Below are positions 26,170-33,784 of a stretch of 33,951 bases of DNA, in pieces. Position 1 is the first letter of the stretch; every line of letters starts with the position of its first letter. Below the pieces are notes generated by a model. The model had not been told where the DNA came from, searched no databases, and was given only the letters and a program-made list of their open reading frames with translations. The position numbers and the translations under genes are program-made. Source of the stretch: Puniceicoccaceae bacterium (GTDB lineage Bacteria; Verrucomicrobiota; Verrucomicrobiia; Opitutales; Coraliomargaritaceae); the NCBI GenBank assembly GCA_007692545.1, contig REBV01000126.1, forward strand, positions 1 to 33,951. Direction: 5' to 3'.

Positions 26170-27084
26170 ATGCACATTGAAAATTTCAAGATATTCTCAG
26201 ATCTAGTTGAAAGCGAGAGTTTTTCCCGGGCCGCCAAGCTAAATGGCATCACTCAGTCAGCCGTCAGCCAACAGCTGCGGGCGATGGAGAAACATTTTAA
26301 TATTTTAATTGTGGACCGCAGCCAGAAGCAATTTCGCCTGACACGTGAGGGGCAAAAACTGTTTTCTTCGGCCAAGGAGATACTCTATCTGTATGACAAG
26401 CTCAACAGTGAACTCCAGGAGATGAAAAAGGTGATCAGCGGCACGATTCACATCTCGACTGTTTACAGTATCGGGCTGCACGAGCTACCTCCTTACGTGA
26501 AGGCATTCCTGAGCAAGTATCCCGAGGTCAACATACGTGTCGAGTATCGACGGGCCAATAATGTCTACGAAGACATCTTAACGAATTCAATTGATCTCGG
26601 CCTGGTCGCTTACCCGCAAAAGCACAAGCAATTGGAGGTAATTCCATTCCACGATGATATACTGGTGCTGGCGGTGAGTCCCGAGCACCCCTTGGCTAAG
26701 AAGAAGACGATCGACTTGGAGGAGATCGCCAAACAAAAATTCATCGGTTTCGAGCCGGACATCCCGACGCGCAAAGCAACCGATCAAATCTTCAAAGAAG
26801 CCAACCTTGAGGTCGAGCCCGTGATGGAGTTTGACAATGTGGAAACGGTCAAGCGCGCGGTGGAGATCAATGCCGGCATCGCCATTCTCCCCCAAACAAC
26901 AGTCACCCGCGAAGAAGCGCAGGGCCTGCTCAAGGTGCTGAAATTCCACAACAAAACGTACAAACGTCCGCTGGCCTTAATTCACCGCAAGGGTCGTGTG
27001 CTCACACCGGCGATGAAAAAGCTGATCGACCTGTTGACCTCCAAAGATTTGAACAGTCTGGAGAGTGAAGATAGCAAGTCGTAA
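26170..27084 (+). CDS. LysR-family transcriptional regulator
   Basis: A 304-residue regulator. The N-terminal winged helix is FKIFSDLVESESFSRAAKLN, GITQSAVSQQLRAMEKHFNI, LIVDRSQKQFRLTREGQKLF, followed by a linker helix, then a periplasmic-binding-protein-like effector domain (IHISTVYSIGLHELPPYVKA, IDLGLVAYP, LVLAVSPEHPLAKKK, VEINAGIAILPQTTV). The effector domain style resembles the CysL/CbbR group, but the ligand and targets cannot be told. The divergent yggS-like gene shares its 96-bp upstream region and may be a target. Confidence 0.92.
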   Translation: MHIENFKIFSDLVESESFSRAAKLNGITQSAVSQQLRAMEKHFNILIVDRSQKQFRLTREGQKLFSSAKEILYLYDKLNSELQEMKKVISGTIHISTVYSIGLHELPPYVKAFLSKYPEVNIRVEYRRANNVYEDILTNSIDLGLVAYPQKHKQLEVIPFHDDILVLAVSPEHPLAKKKTIDLEEIAKQKFIGFEPDIPTRKATDQIFKEANLEVEPVMEFDNVETVKRAVEINAGIAILPQTTVTREEAQGLLKVLKFHNKTYKRPLALIHRKGRVLTPAMKKLIDLLTSKDLNSLESEDSKS

Positions 27085-27115
27085 GGGAATAGGCTAGCTG
27101 CTGGTGTTTTAAGCA

Positions 27116-27877
27116 CTACTCTTCAACCGCTGATCGCCTGTATTGAGTAAAGCCATTTTTCATTGAGCTATAGGGATCAATCGACTCTCCCTTTAGCCGG
27201 TTATAAAGGGAGAGCTTACTGGGGCTGGTCGCGATAAATTCCGTGGCTTCCAAAGCAAGCTCCCTCTCCCATCCCCAGTCGCGAATCAAACTGTATGGCT
27301 CTTTCAAGGGGTTAACCGCCCGGTCTGCGATAAGCCCACCCAGGTCGCGCACGTTGGAAGGCCCCAAGAGCGGCAGGACCAGATAAGGGCCTTCGCCAAT
27401 TCCCCAGGCTCCAAATGCCTGCCCAATATCCTCGGCTGGGATCGGAGCAAAGGCGGCAATCCTATCCGCCGGGCGCCGGATACCGGCCAGGCCAACCGTG
27501 CTGTTGATGGCGAAGCGCCCGGTCTCGACCCAGGCACCCCGCAAACGACCCTGGAGTAAATTTCCCGCCAGCCGCACGGGATACTTCAGGTTGTCGAAGA
27601 AATTGGTCGCCGCTACTTCGACGGGATCCGGCGCAATAGTTGTGTACACCGTGGCAATAGGCTCCATCACGTAGTCGTAGAGAAAATCGTTCAACTCAAA
27701 GGTCACCCGGTTGACTCGCTCAAAGGGGTCGTAGATATCCAGTTCCGCGCCAATATCCTCGTAGTAAAAGTCCTCTTCCGAGAGATAGGACTCGGCGGCG
27801 ACCGAGACTTGCCAGCCCATCAACAATGCCAGACCACCGGCCAGCATCCAGCTCTGCTTAAATTTGAAGTTCTTCAT
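27116..27877 (-). CDS. mlaA: MlaA/VacJ-family outer membrane lipid-asymmetry protein
   Basis: MlaA removes mislocalised phospholipids from the outer leaflet of the outer membrane and passes them to MlaC. The family motifs are present: YDPFERVNRVTFELNDFLYD, NFFDNLKYPVRLAGNLLQG, GRFAINSTVGLAGIRRPADR, FGAWGIGEGPYLVLPLLGPS and VRDLGGLI. The start is the ATG at 27877 (MKNFKFKQSWML), giving a classical signal peptide that ends near VSVAAES. It has no lipobox cysteine, unlike the lipoprotein MlaA of E. coli. The start overlaps mlaC by 20 bp. It is the last gene of the mlaEFDCA operon. Confidence 0.92.
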   Translation of the reverse strand: MKNFKFKQSWMLAGGLALLMGWQVSVAAESYLSEEDFYYEDIGAELDIYDPFERVNRVTFELNDFLYDYVMEPIATVYTTIAPDPVEVAATNFFDNLKYPVRLAGNLLQGRLRGAWVETGRFAINSTVGLAGIRRPADRIAAFAPIPAEDIGQAFGAWGIGEGPYLVLPLLGPSNVRDLGGLIADRAVNPLKEPYSLIRDWGWERELALEATEFIATSPSKLSLYNRLKGESIDPYSSMKNGFTQYRRSAVEE

Positions 27878-28475
27878 AAGGCGCATTCTTCTCCAGTAGT
27901 TCATTTAAGCGTTCAATCAGCTTCGTTGCGTCGCTATTGCGAAAATGGTCGTCGAGTTGCTGGCGAAAATTCGAGACCACACTGATATTCTCCGCCACAA
28001 TATCGTAAATTTGCCAACCTGAGGGCATCCGCCCCAAGCGATAAACCAAGTTATAGGTTTTACCATCCAGCCGGATGCTTGAATCGATTTCGATACGCTT
28101 ATCCGATAGCTCCGTGACCCGGCCCAAACTTATCTCGGGCCGACTCTTGCCATCCATCCCCTTGACGTAGGACCGGACGACCAACTGTTTGACCAGCTCC
28201 AGCACTTCCGTTTGCTCGACCTCATTCATCAGCCGCCAATTACGGCCAATGGCACGGCGGATGATCACATTCAAGTCATAGCTCGACTCAATAACTTCCC
28301 GGACCTGGGTCTCTTTTTCTTCAACTGACTTATCGGCATTCTCCGCCGAGTAGATGACATCAAGCGCCCCATCGATCGTGGCCTGTAGTTTTTCCAGCTG
28401 GGCATCCACGGCATGGGTGGTGCCCACCAATATGAGACAACTTGCCAGTAAAACCGAATAAAAATGAATATGCAT
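27858..28475 (-). CDS. mlaC: MlaC-family periplasmic phospholipid carrier
   Basis: A 205-residue secreted protein that ferries phospholipid between MlaA and the MlaFED complex. It has a signal peptide (FYSVLLASCLILVGTTHAVD) and the Ttg2D/MlaC fold signature segments RRAIGRNWRLMNEVEQTEVL, ELVKQLVVRSYVKGMDG, TYNLVYRLGRMPSGWQIYDI and VAENISVVSNFRQQ. The family position in the operon, between mlaD and mlaA, agrees. A 17-bp gap separates it from mlaD. Confidence 0.93.
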   Translation of the reverse strand: MHIHFYSVLLASCLILVGTTHAVDAQLEKLQATIDGALDVIYSAENADKSVEEKETQVREVIESSYDLNVIIRRAIGRNWRLMNEVEQTEVLELVKQLVVRSYVKGMDGKSRPEISLGRVTELSDKRIEIDSSIRLDGKTYNLVYRLGRMPSGWQIYDIVAENISVVSNFRQQLDDHFRNSDATKLIERLNELLEKNAPYEELQI

Positions 28476-28492
28476 GGCTAAGGAAGATGACC

Positions 28493-28951
28493 CTAGTCCG
28501 TCTTTTCGTCAATACCTCCGAGCGCAAAACGACTGATCAAACTTTCGATATCCAAAGCGGACTCGGTGTCGACGATCAGATCGCCAGGCTCCAGCGGAAA
28601 ACCGGAGCCACCCGGTGAAAGCTGGATAAAGCGGTCTCCGATCAAGCCAGCGGTTTTGATCGAGGCGATGGTATCGTCGTCCAACTCAATGCTGTTGGGC
28701 AGCTCAAAGGTCACCCTGGCAAAGAAATTGTCATCCAGCACGACCGAGCGCACCGAGCCGACCCGGACCCCGGCTATCTCCACCCGACTGCCTGGGTTGA
28801 CGCCACTGGCACTGCTAAAGCGTGCCTCCAACTGGTAGCTATCGCTCCCGAAAAAACGTGCACTGCCCACCTGAATGGCCAAATACAGGACGGCCACCAG
28901 TCCGACCAGGACGAAGCAACCGACAAGAAATTCTATAGTTCGCTTATTCAT
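28493..28951 (-). CDS. mlaD: MlaD-family MCE-domain protein
   Basis: A 152-residue inner-membrane protein with one N-terminal helix (FLVGCFVLVGLVAVLYLAIQ) and one MCE domain (YQLEARFSSASGVNPGSRVE, IAGVRVGSVRSVVLDDNFFA, IKTAGLIGDRFIQLSPG). MlaD hexamers form the periplasmic ring of the MlaFEDB transporter. The start is the ATG at 28951 (MNKRTIEFLVG), 4 bp after the mlaF stop; the in-frame extension to 29041 runs inside mlaF and is rejected. The C-terminal end after the MCE domain is short, as in typical MlaD. Confidence 0.93.
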   Translation of the reverse strand: MNKRTIEFLVGCFVLVGLVAVLYLAIQVGSARFFGSDSYQLEARFSSASGVNPGSRVEIAGVRVGSVRSVVLDDNFFARVTFELPNSIELDDDTIASIKTAGLIGDRFIQLSPGGSGFPLEPGDLIVDTESALDIESLISRFALGGIDEKTD

Positions 28952-28955
28952 AAAT

Positions 28956-29732
28956 TTATTTTTTGTTGGAAATCTGTTCCGGCGAAGTGCCACGACCAAA
29001 TTTGGCCTTGTCGAGGAAGCCCGAGAGTGCGGTCTGCGCATCAGCGCCGAGAGCCTCGGGTTTGCCGAAAAATTTAATCAGGCCCTCATCCAGCCAGGCC
29101 ACCTGATCACTGATCTCAAAAACCTCAGGTATATCATGACTGACCACCAGTGCGGTGAAGCCGAAACGCGCGCGATAATCGGCAATCATCTCAAACACAC
29201 TGAACTTGCGCACGGGGTCGAGCCCCGTAGTCGGCTCGTCAAAGAGCACCACCTGCGGCTTGGTAATCAGTGCCCGGCCCAGAGCGACGCGCTTTTTCAT
29301 ACCACCAGACAGCTCGCCGGGATAGCTTCCGCCCGATTCGCTCAATTCAAGCTGATCCAGCATGGCCCCTACGCGTTGATCAATCTCGCCGGTGTTCAAG
29401 CGAGTCGCCTCCCGCAGAGGCAGGGCGATATTGTCAAAAGCCGTCAACGAATCAAACAAGGCATTATTCTGAAACATGTAGCTAAAAAGCGGGCCAGCCT
29501 CTTCACTCGTCGAGCGGCGCGTCTTCGAGATGGCCTGTCCATCCAGTTCAATCGTACCGCCATCGGGGGTTAACAGACTGGCGATGCACTTCAGCAAAAC
29601 GGATTTACCCGTACCGCTCTTACCGATGATGGTGGTCACCGAAGCTGGGGCCACGTCCAAATCGACCCCGTCCAGCACCCGCTTATCGCCGAAATGCTTC
29701 TTGAGCCCGCGTATTTTCAGAAAAGCTTCCAT
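28956..29732 (-). CDS. mlaF: MlaF-family ABC transporter ATP-binding protein
   Basis: The 258-residue ATPase of the Mla phospholipid transporter. Walker A is GKSGTGKS (37-44), the signature is LSGGMKKR (142-149), Walker B is VVLFDEPTTGLDP (162 on), and the H-loop His is in VVSHDIPEVFE. The Q-loop lies in FSYMFQNNALFDSLTAFDNI. It is adjacent to mlaE (1 bp gap) and mlaD (4 bp gap). Confidence 0.95.
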   Translation of the reverse strand: MEAFLKIRGLKKHFGDKRVLDGVDLDVAPASVTTIIGKSGTGKSVLLKCIASLLTPDGGTIELDGQAISKTRRSTSEEAGPLFSYMFQNNALFDSLTAFDNIALPLREATRLNTGEIDQRVGAMLDQLELSESGGSYPGELSGGMKKRVALGRALITKPQVVLFDEPTTGLDPVRKFSVFEMIADYRARFGFTALVVSHDIPEVFEISDQVAWLDEGLIKFFGKPEALGADAQTALSGFLDKAKFGRGTSPEQISNKK

Positions 29733-29733
29733 C

Positions 29734-30510
29734 TTATAGCAGGAATGAAGTGATTAGATAGTCCGCCGCCAAGACGGAGACGCTCGACCAGACCACGGCC
29801 CGCGTGGCCGACTCGCTGACACCGCGCACACCGGGGAAGGATGCCTTGCGATGTGTATTATAGCCACGATAAGCGCAAATTGAAATCGTGATCAGCCCGA
29901 AAACCAGTGCTTTGATAAACCCACCCTGCACATCAGCCCAGGTCACACTCTCAAAAACACGGTTCCAATAGACGCCGGCATCCACGTTGAGCAGGACCGA
30001 CCCCGTCAAATACCCGCCGAAAATGCCCACCAAATCAAAAATCGCCGTCAGAATGGGGAAGCAAATCACCGTGGCCACCAGTCGTGGCCCCACCAAGAAG
30101 CCCAGCGGATCGATACTCATCGTCTCCAAAGCATCGATCTGCTCATCATTGCGCTGAATGCCCAGCTCCGAGGCCATGGCCGATCCCGCCTGCCCCACCA
30201 CCATCAGCGCCGTCAGTACCGGCCCCAACTCCCGGATGAGCGAAAGCGCCACCGCCGTGCCCAGGGCCGACTCCGCACCAAATTTGACCAGTGTGTAGTA
30301 CAGCTGAAGCCCCATCACCAAGCCCGTGAATAAGCCCACCGTCAGGACGATCGGCAGGCAACGAACCCCAATCTCGTGAATCGCCAGGACCAACTTGGCC
30401 ATGCGACAACGCTGCCTGAAGAATCCACGCAACGCGCCCCAGATAAATAGCGACAGTTCCCCCAACTCATAAACAACAGAGAGTGTGGATTGTCCTAGGC
30501 TACGGATCAT
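29734..30510 (-). CDS. mlaE: MlaE-family ABC transporter permease
   Basis: The 258-residue inner-membrane permease of the Mla system. The MlaE signature is clear: LRGFFRQRCRMAKLVLAIHE, GVRCLPIVLTVGLFTGLVMG, GTAVALSLIRELGPVLTALM, VVGQAGSAMASELGIQRNDE, QIDALETMSIDPLGFLVGPR, and the later GVYWNRVFESVTWADVQGGF. It is the first gene of the mlaEFDCA operon, so the operon promoter is expected in the gene-free region 30511-30984. Confidence 0.95.
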   Translation of the reverse strand: MIRSLGQSTLSVVYELGELSLFIWGALRGFFRQRCRMAKLVLAIHEIGVRCLPIVLTVGLFTGLVMGLQLYYTLVKFGAESALGTAVALSLIRELGPVLTALMVVGQAGSAMASELGIQRNDEQIDALETMSIDPLGFLVGPRLVATVICFPILTAIFDLVGIFGGYLTGSVLLNVDAGVYWNRVFESVTWADVQGGFIKALVFGLITISICAYRGYNTHRKASFPGVRGVSESATRAVVWSSVSVLAADYLITSFLL

Positions 30511-30984
30511 GTTTTGGAAAAATTCACTAATGGGGTGGTGTGGTCAACGTGTGCAGCGCATAGGATAGCAAAAAACGGATAATGGAAAGGCGAAGTTTCA
30601 AAAATTGCCGGGAAACCGTTAAAATGTGGGGCCACGCTACAAACTTCTACCGTGGACTAGTAGAAGAAAAAACCGAATAAACCCCGACCTCGACTTGCCT
30701 GCTGCAAAGGCTTCCAGTCCCGAAAAAAGTTGATGGTGAGTGCCTATCGTCCACGCAGCGAAGCGAAGTGCCGCCGTAGGCGACCACCAGAGACCTACCT
30801 TCAAACCCGGGTCGTCGGTTTAAAGCCGATCGCGGGCAGAAGTCCGGCTACGCAAGCTACGCGACTCGACTGAGCTCGCCAAAGTCCGGGACAGGCTTCG
30901 CAGTATCGACGTGGCCCCGCTACGCTCTTCGAGCTTCGCAGGGCACTCCAAGTCCTTGCGCCGCTGAAGCGTCGAGTGCTTAGA
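30511..30984. other. Gene-free region between mlaE and tRNA-Thr
   Basis: No credible coding sequence is present. The part next to mlaE (30511-30720) is A/T-rich and should carry the mla promoter; it includes a small hairpin CTTCTAC...GTAGAAG at 30645-30667. The part next to the tRNA (30730-30984) is GC-rich, with repeated GCTACGC, GCTTCGC and GCGAAGC motifs, an inverted copy of part of tRNA-Thr (30810-30831), and three variants of a CAAAGTCCGGG-like string (30838, 30881, 30947). I could not match it to a known structured RNA. Confidence 0.5.
30810..30831 (+). repeat. Inverted copy of the tRNA-Thr T-arm segment
   Basis: GGTCGTCGGTTTAAAGCCGA then TC matches the corresponding part of tRNA-Thr with 20 of 22 positions but lies on the opposite strand, about 165 bp downstream of the tRNA. 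The flanking bases do not form an acceptor stem, so it is not a tRNA gene. Confidence 0.7.
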
Positions 30985-31060
30985 TGGAGCCGAAGATCGG
31001 ATTTGAACCGACGACCTACTCATTACGAATGAGTTGCTCTACCAGCTGAGCTACTTCGGC
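30985..31060 (-). tRNA. tRNA-Thr(CGU)
   Basis: The 76-nt minus-strand gene starts GCCGAAGTAGCTCAGCTGGT and ends CTTCGGC-T-CCA, so CCA is encoded. The acceptor stem is a perfect 7 bp. The anticodon arm ACTCA-TTCGTAA-TGAGT gives CGT. The T arm is GTCGG-TTCAAAT-CCGAT. Confidence 0.96.
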
Positions 31061-31210
31061 GAGACCTTTCTAAGCGGTAAATATTTTTACCCGGAAGGAA
31101 AGCTCTTTTTAGAGGAGTTTAGAAATTTCGACCTTTTTAAGGATTCTATAACTAGATGACTTGCGATTTACTGGAACTGACACTATCAAATTAAATCTAA
31201 GCATATAGTT

Positions 31211-31879
31211 ATGACACCAATCATCGTTCTAATAATCATACCCATTCTAGTAGGCCTTTGGGCTCAAATGAAGGTCAAAAGCGCCTATAGCCGCTATGTC
31301 CAAGTCCCCTCCCGTGGCCGTATAACCGGGCGCGAGGCCGCTCAAGCAGTTATGCAAAGCGCGGGCATCCATGACGTGGAGATTGTCGAATGCCACGGTA
31401 TGCTAACGGATCACTACGACCCGACTCACAAACGCCTCGCTCTAAGTCGCGACAATTACCGTGGCTCGAGTCTGGCAGCTCTGGGCGTCGCCGCGCATGA
31501 AGCCGGACACGCCATTCAGCACAAACAAGCCTATGCGCCTCTCAACCTGCGCATGTCACTCGTCCCGATTACCGGGTTCGCCTCACAACTTTTGCCGATT
31601 GTCATATTTGGCGGATTTTTCTTTAGCGGATTTGGCCCGATACTCCTCCACCTCGGAATCGCGATCTATCTTGTACTCACAGTTTTTCAGCTCGTCACCC
31701 TTCCAGTGGAGTTTGATGCCAGCAAACGAGCCAAAGCACAACTGGTCGGTCTGGGCATCGTCGATCAAGATGAAATGGAGGGTGTAACCAAGACACTCGA
31801 CGCTGCCGCCTACACATACGTAGCCGCATTTGTTAGCAGCCTCGGTTGGCTACTCTACCTCTTGGCCGCTCGTAGGTAA
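31211..31879 (+). CDS. YugP-family membrane zinc metallopeptidase
   Basis: A 222-residue integral membrane protein with the zinc-binding motif HEAGH (His96, Glu97, His100) in GVAAHEAGHAIQHKQAYAPL. The N-terminal membrane helix is IIVLIIIPILVGLWAQ, followed by GREAAQAVMQSAGIHDVEIV, LTDHYDPTHKRLALS, and two or three later membrane segments. The block LPVEFDASKRAKAQL, with a likely third ligand Glu, is diagnostic for the YugP/DUF2268-like group. Substrates are not known. It is transcribed away from tRNA-Thr. Confidence 0.9.
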   Translation: MTPIIVLIIIPILVGLWAQMKVKSAYSRYVQVPSRGRITGREAAQAVMQSAGIHDVEIVECHGMLTDHYDPTHKRLALSRDNYRGSSLAALGVAAHEAGHAIQHKQAYAPLNLRMSLVPITGFASQLLPIVIFGGFFFSGFGPILLHLGIAIYLVLTVFQLVTLPVEFDASKRAKAQLVGLGIVDQDEMEGVTKTLDAAAYTYVAAFVSSLGWLLYLLAARR

Positions 31880-32022
31880 GCCATGCCATCACCCTGTTTT
31901 CGGGAGATAATGCGGCCAATCAAACTGCGACCGATCCAGCGAGCGCGCATTTATTCGACTAGACGTGGATGAATTGTAGATAAAGGCTTGACCCAAGTGC
32001 CAACCAGAGCTTCCATCCACGT

Positions 32023-32108
<86 letters not shown>

Positions 32109-32174
32109 TGAAAAACTAACTTGTTGACTCAGGATTCCAGTCAACGTGCGACAGGTTTTGACAAGCCGACTGCG

Positions 32175-32459
32175 ATGCTTTCATTCAATTCCATGAAAGA
32201 AGACGAATCTCTCCAATCATTCCGCTCCTCACTGGATGCCAACTATGACTGGCCCTGCCAGTTTCCCTTCAAGTTCATTGTGCCAAAAGCGCACAGCCAA
32301 ACAGTCCTCGATCTCTTTGCCGACGACCCGGTCAAGGCCAACGAATCTTCCAGCGGCCGATTTATTGCTTACACCATGGAAATGCACATGCACTCCTGCG
32401 ACGAAGTTATCGCCATCTACCAGCGAGTCGCCCAAGTCCCAGGAGTGATTTCGCTCTGA
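32175..32459 (+). CDS. DUF493 (YbeD-like) protein
   Basis: A 94-residue protein if started at the ATG at 32175, or 88 residues from the ATG at 32193 (MKEDESLQSFRSSL). It has the DUF493 ferredoxin-like pattern: DWPCQFPFKFIVPKAHSQTV, RFIAYTMEMHMHSCDEVIAI and YQRVAQVPGVISL. The related E. coli YbeD resembles regulatory ACT-like folds. No function is known. It lies just downstream of tRNA-Pro and 46 bp before msrA. Confidence 0.78.
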   Translation: MLSFNSMKEDESLQSFRSSLDANYDWPCQFPFKFIVPKAHSQTVLDLFADDPVKANESSSGRFIAYTMEMHMHSCDEVIAIYQRVAQVPGVISL

Positions 32460-32505
32460 GTTTGCAGACTGCAACAAAATACCTATCATACGGTCAGACA
32501 GATAC

Positions 32506-33153
32506 ATGTTCAAACCATTCAATCACCGCCCCGCTCACTCCGTAGCAATCTCTTTGATCTCTTTGCTATTTGCCAGCGTCAGTGTCTCCTGCGCACAAGA
32601 AAACTCACAGCCCGTCTCAGCTCCAATGACTCAAGAAGAAAAATCCTCTCTCTCTGTTGCCACTTTCGGTGCCGGTTGTTTCTGGTGCGTCGAAGCCGTT
32701 TTTCAAAATATCGAAGGTGTCCGAAATGTCGAATCAGGCTACATGGGCGGGCATGTCGACAATCCAACTTATCGCGAGGTCAGCATGGGCACCACTGGCC
32801 ACGCTGAAGTCGCCCAGATTCACTACAACCCCGAAATCATTACCTATGAGACCATCCTCGACTGGCTCTGGCGCTCCCACGACCCGACGACACTCAATCG
32901 CCAGGGAGCCGATGTTGGCACACAGTACCGTTCGGTCATTTTTTATCACGATCAAACACAGCGAACTGCCGCAGAAACCTCCAAAGCAGAGGCTCAAAAA
33001 AACTTCAAGGACCCCATTGTAACTGAAATAACCAAGGCCACTCACTACTACGTGGCGGAAGATTATCACCAAAACTACTACCGGGAAAACGCATCGGCGC
33101 CCTACTGCCAGATGGTCATCCGCCCAAAGTTACAGAAGCTCGGTCTTGAATAG
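32506..33153 (+). CDS. msrA: Peptide-methionine (S)-S-oxide reductase, exported
   Basis: MsrA repairs methionine S-sulfoxide in proteins. The 215-residue form has the catalytic GCFWC motif (Cys58) in FGAGCFWCVEAVFQNIEGVR, then SGYMGGHVDNPTYREVSMG, TGHAEVAQIHYNP, and SHDPTTLNRQGADVGTQYRS. The first 30 residues are a hydrophobic leader (SLISLLFASVSVSCAQE), so this enzyme is secreted to the periplasm. A lipobox is not convincing (Ser at -3). No msrB is fused or adjacent. Confidence 0.94.
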   Translation: MFKPFNHRPAHSVAISLISLLFASVSVSCAQENSQPVSAPMTQEEKSSLSVATFGAGCFWCVEAVFQNIEGVRNVESGYMGGHVDNPTYREVSMGTTGHAEVAQIHYNPEIITYETILDWLWRSHDPTTLNRQGADVGTQYRSVIFYHDQTQRTAAETSKAEAQKNFKDPIVTEITKATHYYVAEDYHQNYYRENASAPYCQMVIRPKLQKLGLE

Positions 33154-33154
33154 A

Positions 33155-33739
33155 TCAAAGCATGCGCATCCAACAAACCTCTTCAGACCCTACGGGGCGA
33201 CTTGGGTAGGTTTGGGTCGGTATGAAAGACTGCACACATTCGAAGTGTGGCCCAAACAGCAAATCGATTTCTTCCCGGCTGATCGGATGTGGGGGACCTG
33301 TTCCGCTATAATCACTCACCTCACGAAAGAATATCGCTAAAAAAGAAGCCTTTGGCTTTAGTGCAGCACAGACTGAATCCACATAAGCAGATCGCTCGCT
33401 CGGATCGAGTGCACAAAGACAGGTATGCTCGACCACCCAATCGAATGTTGCCCGATAGCTTGCCGCCAAATCCAAAAAATCACTCAAAACATAGCACTCA
33501 CGACTCACAGCTGGGAAGGCCTCAGCCCGGAAAATCGCTGATTGCGCAATATCCATCCCCACGACATCGGCTCCCTTCCCTGCCAACAAACGCACATCAT
33601 GCCCTGTGCCGCAACCAGGAACCAAGACTCGTCCAGTCACTCCCCACTTAGTGAGAAATTCACCCAGTGGTGGTGAGGCATATCCTTTGTCCCAAGGGGT
33701 TTCGCCCATTTCGTAAGCTTTGTTCCAGTCTTTTGCCAT
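33155..33739 (-). CDS. TPMT-family SAM-dependent methyltransferase
   Basis: A 194-residue methyltransferase of the thiopurine S-methyltransferase-like group. The N terminus DWNKAYEMGETPWDKGYASP is typical, followed by the SAM-binding motif GRVLVPGCGTGHDVRLLAGK and VVGMDIAQSAI. Later blocks are FDWVVEHTCLCALDPSERSA and GGPP-like SGTGPPHPISREEIDLLF. In bacteria such proteins methylate small thiol, selenium or tellurium compounds, but the actual substrate is unknown. The gene is convergent with msrA, their stops being only 1 bp apart. Confidence 0.9.
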   Translation of the reverse strand: MAKDWNKAYEMGETPWDKGYASPPLGEFLTKWGVTGRVLVPGCGTGHDVRLLAGKGADVVGMDIAQSAIFRAEAFPAVSRECYVLSDFLDLAASYRATFDWVVEHTCLCALDPSERSAYVDSVCAALKPKASFLAIFFREVSDYSGTGPPHPISREEIDLLFGPHFECVQSFIPTQTYPSRPVGSEEVCWMRML

Positions 33740-33784
33740 CTTAGCAATATGAAGCAGCTTGAGTAGAAACGCTAGTTTCTCGGA

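Noticed and set aside
30838-30970. RNase P RNA suggested by AAAGTCCGGG
   Set aside because: The other conserved RNase P blocks are missing and the region is too short and repetitive.
30820-31023. 67-codon minus-strand frame with an SSVQIRSSAPSK stretch
   Set aside because: It is a read-through of tRNA-Thr, a common ORF-calling artefact.
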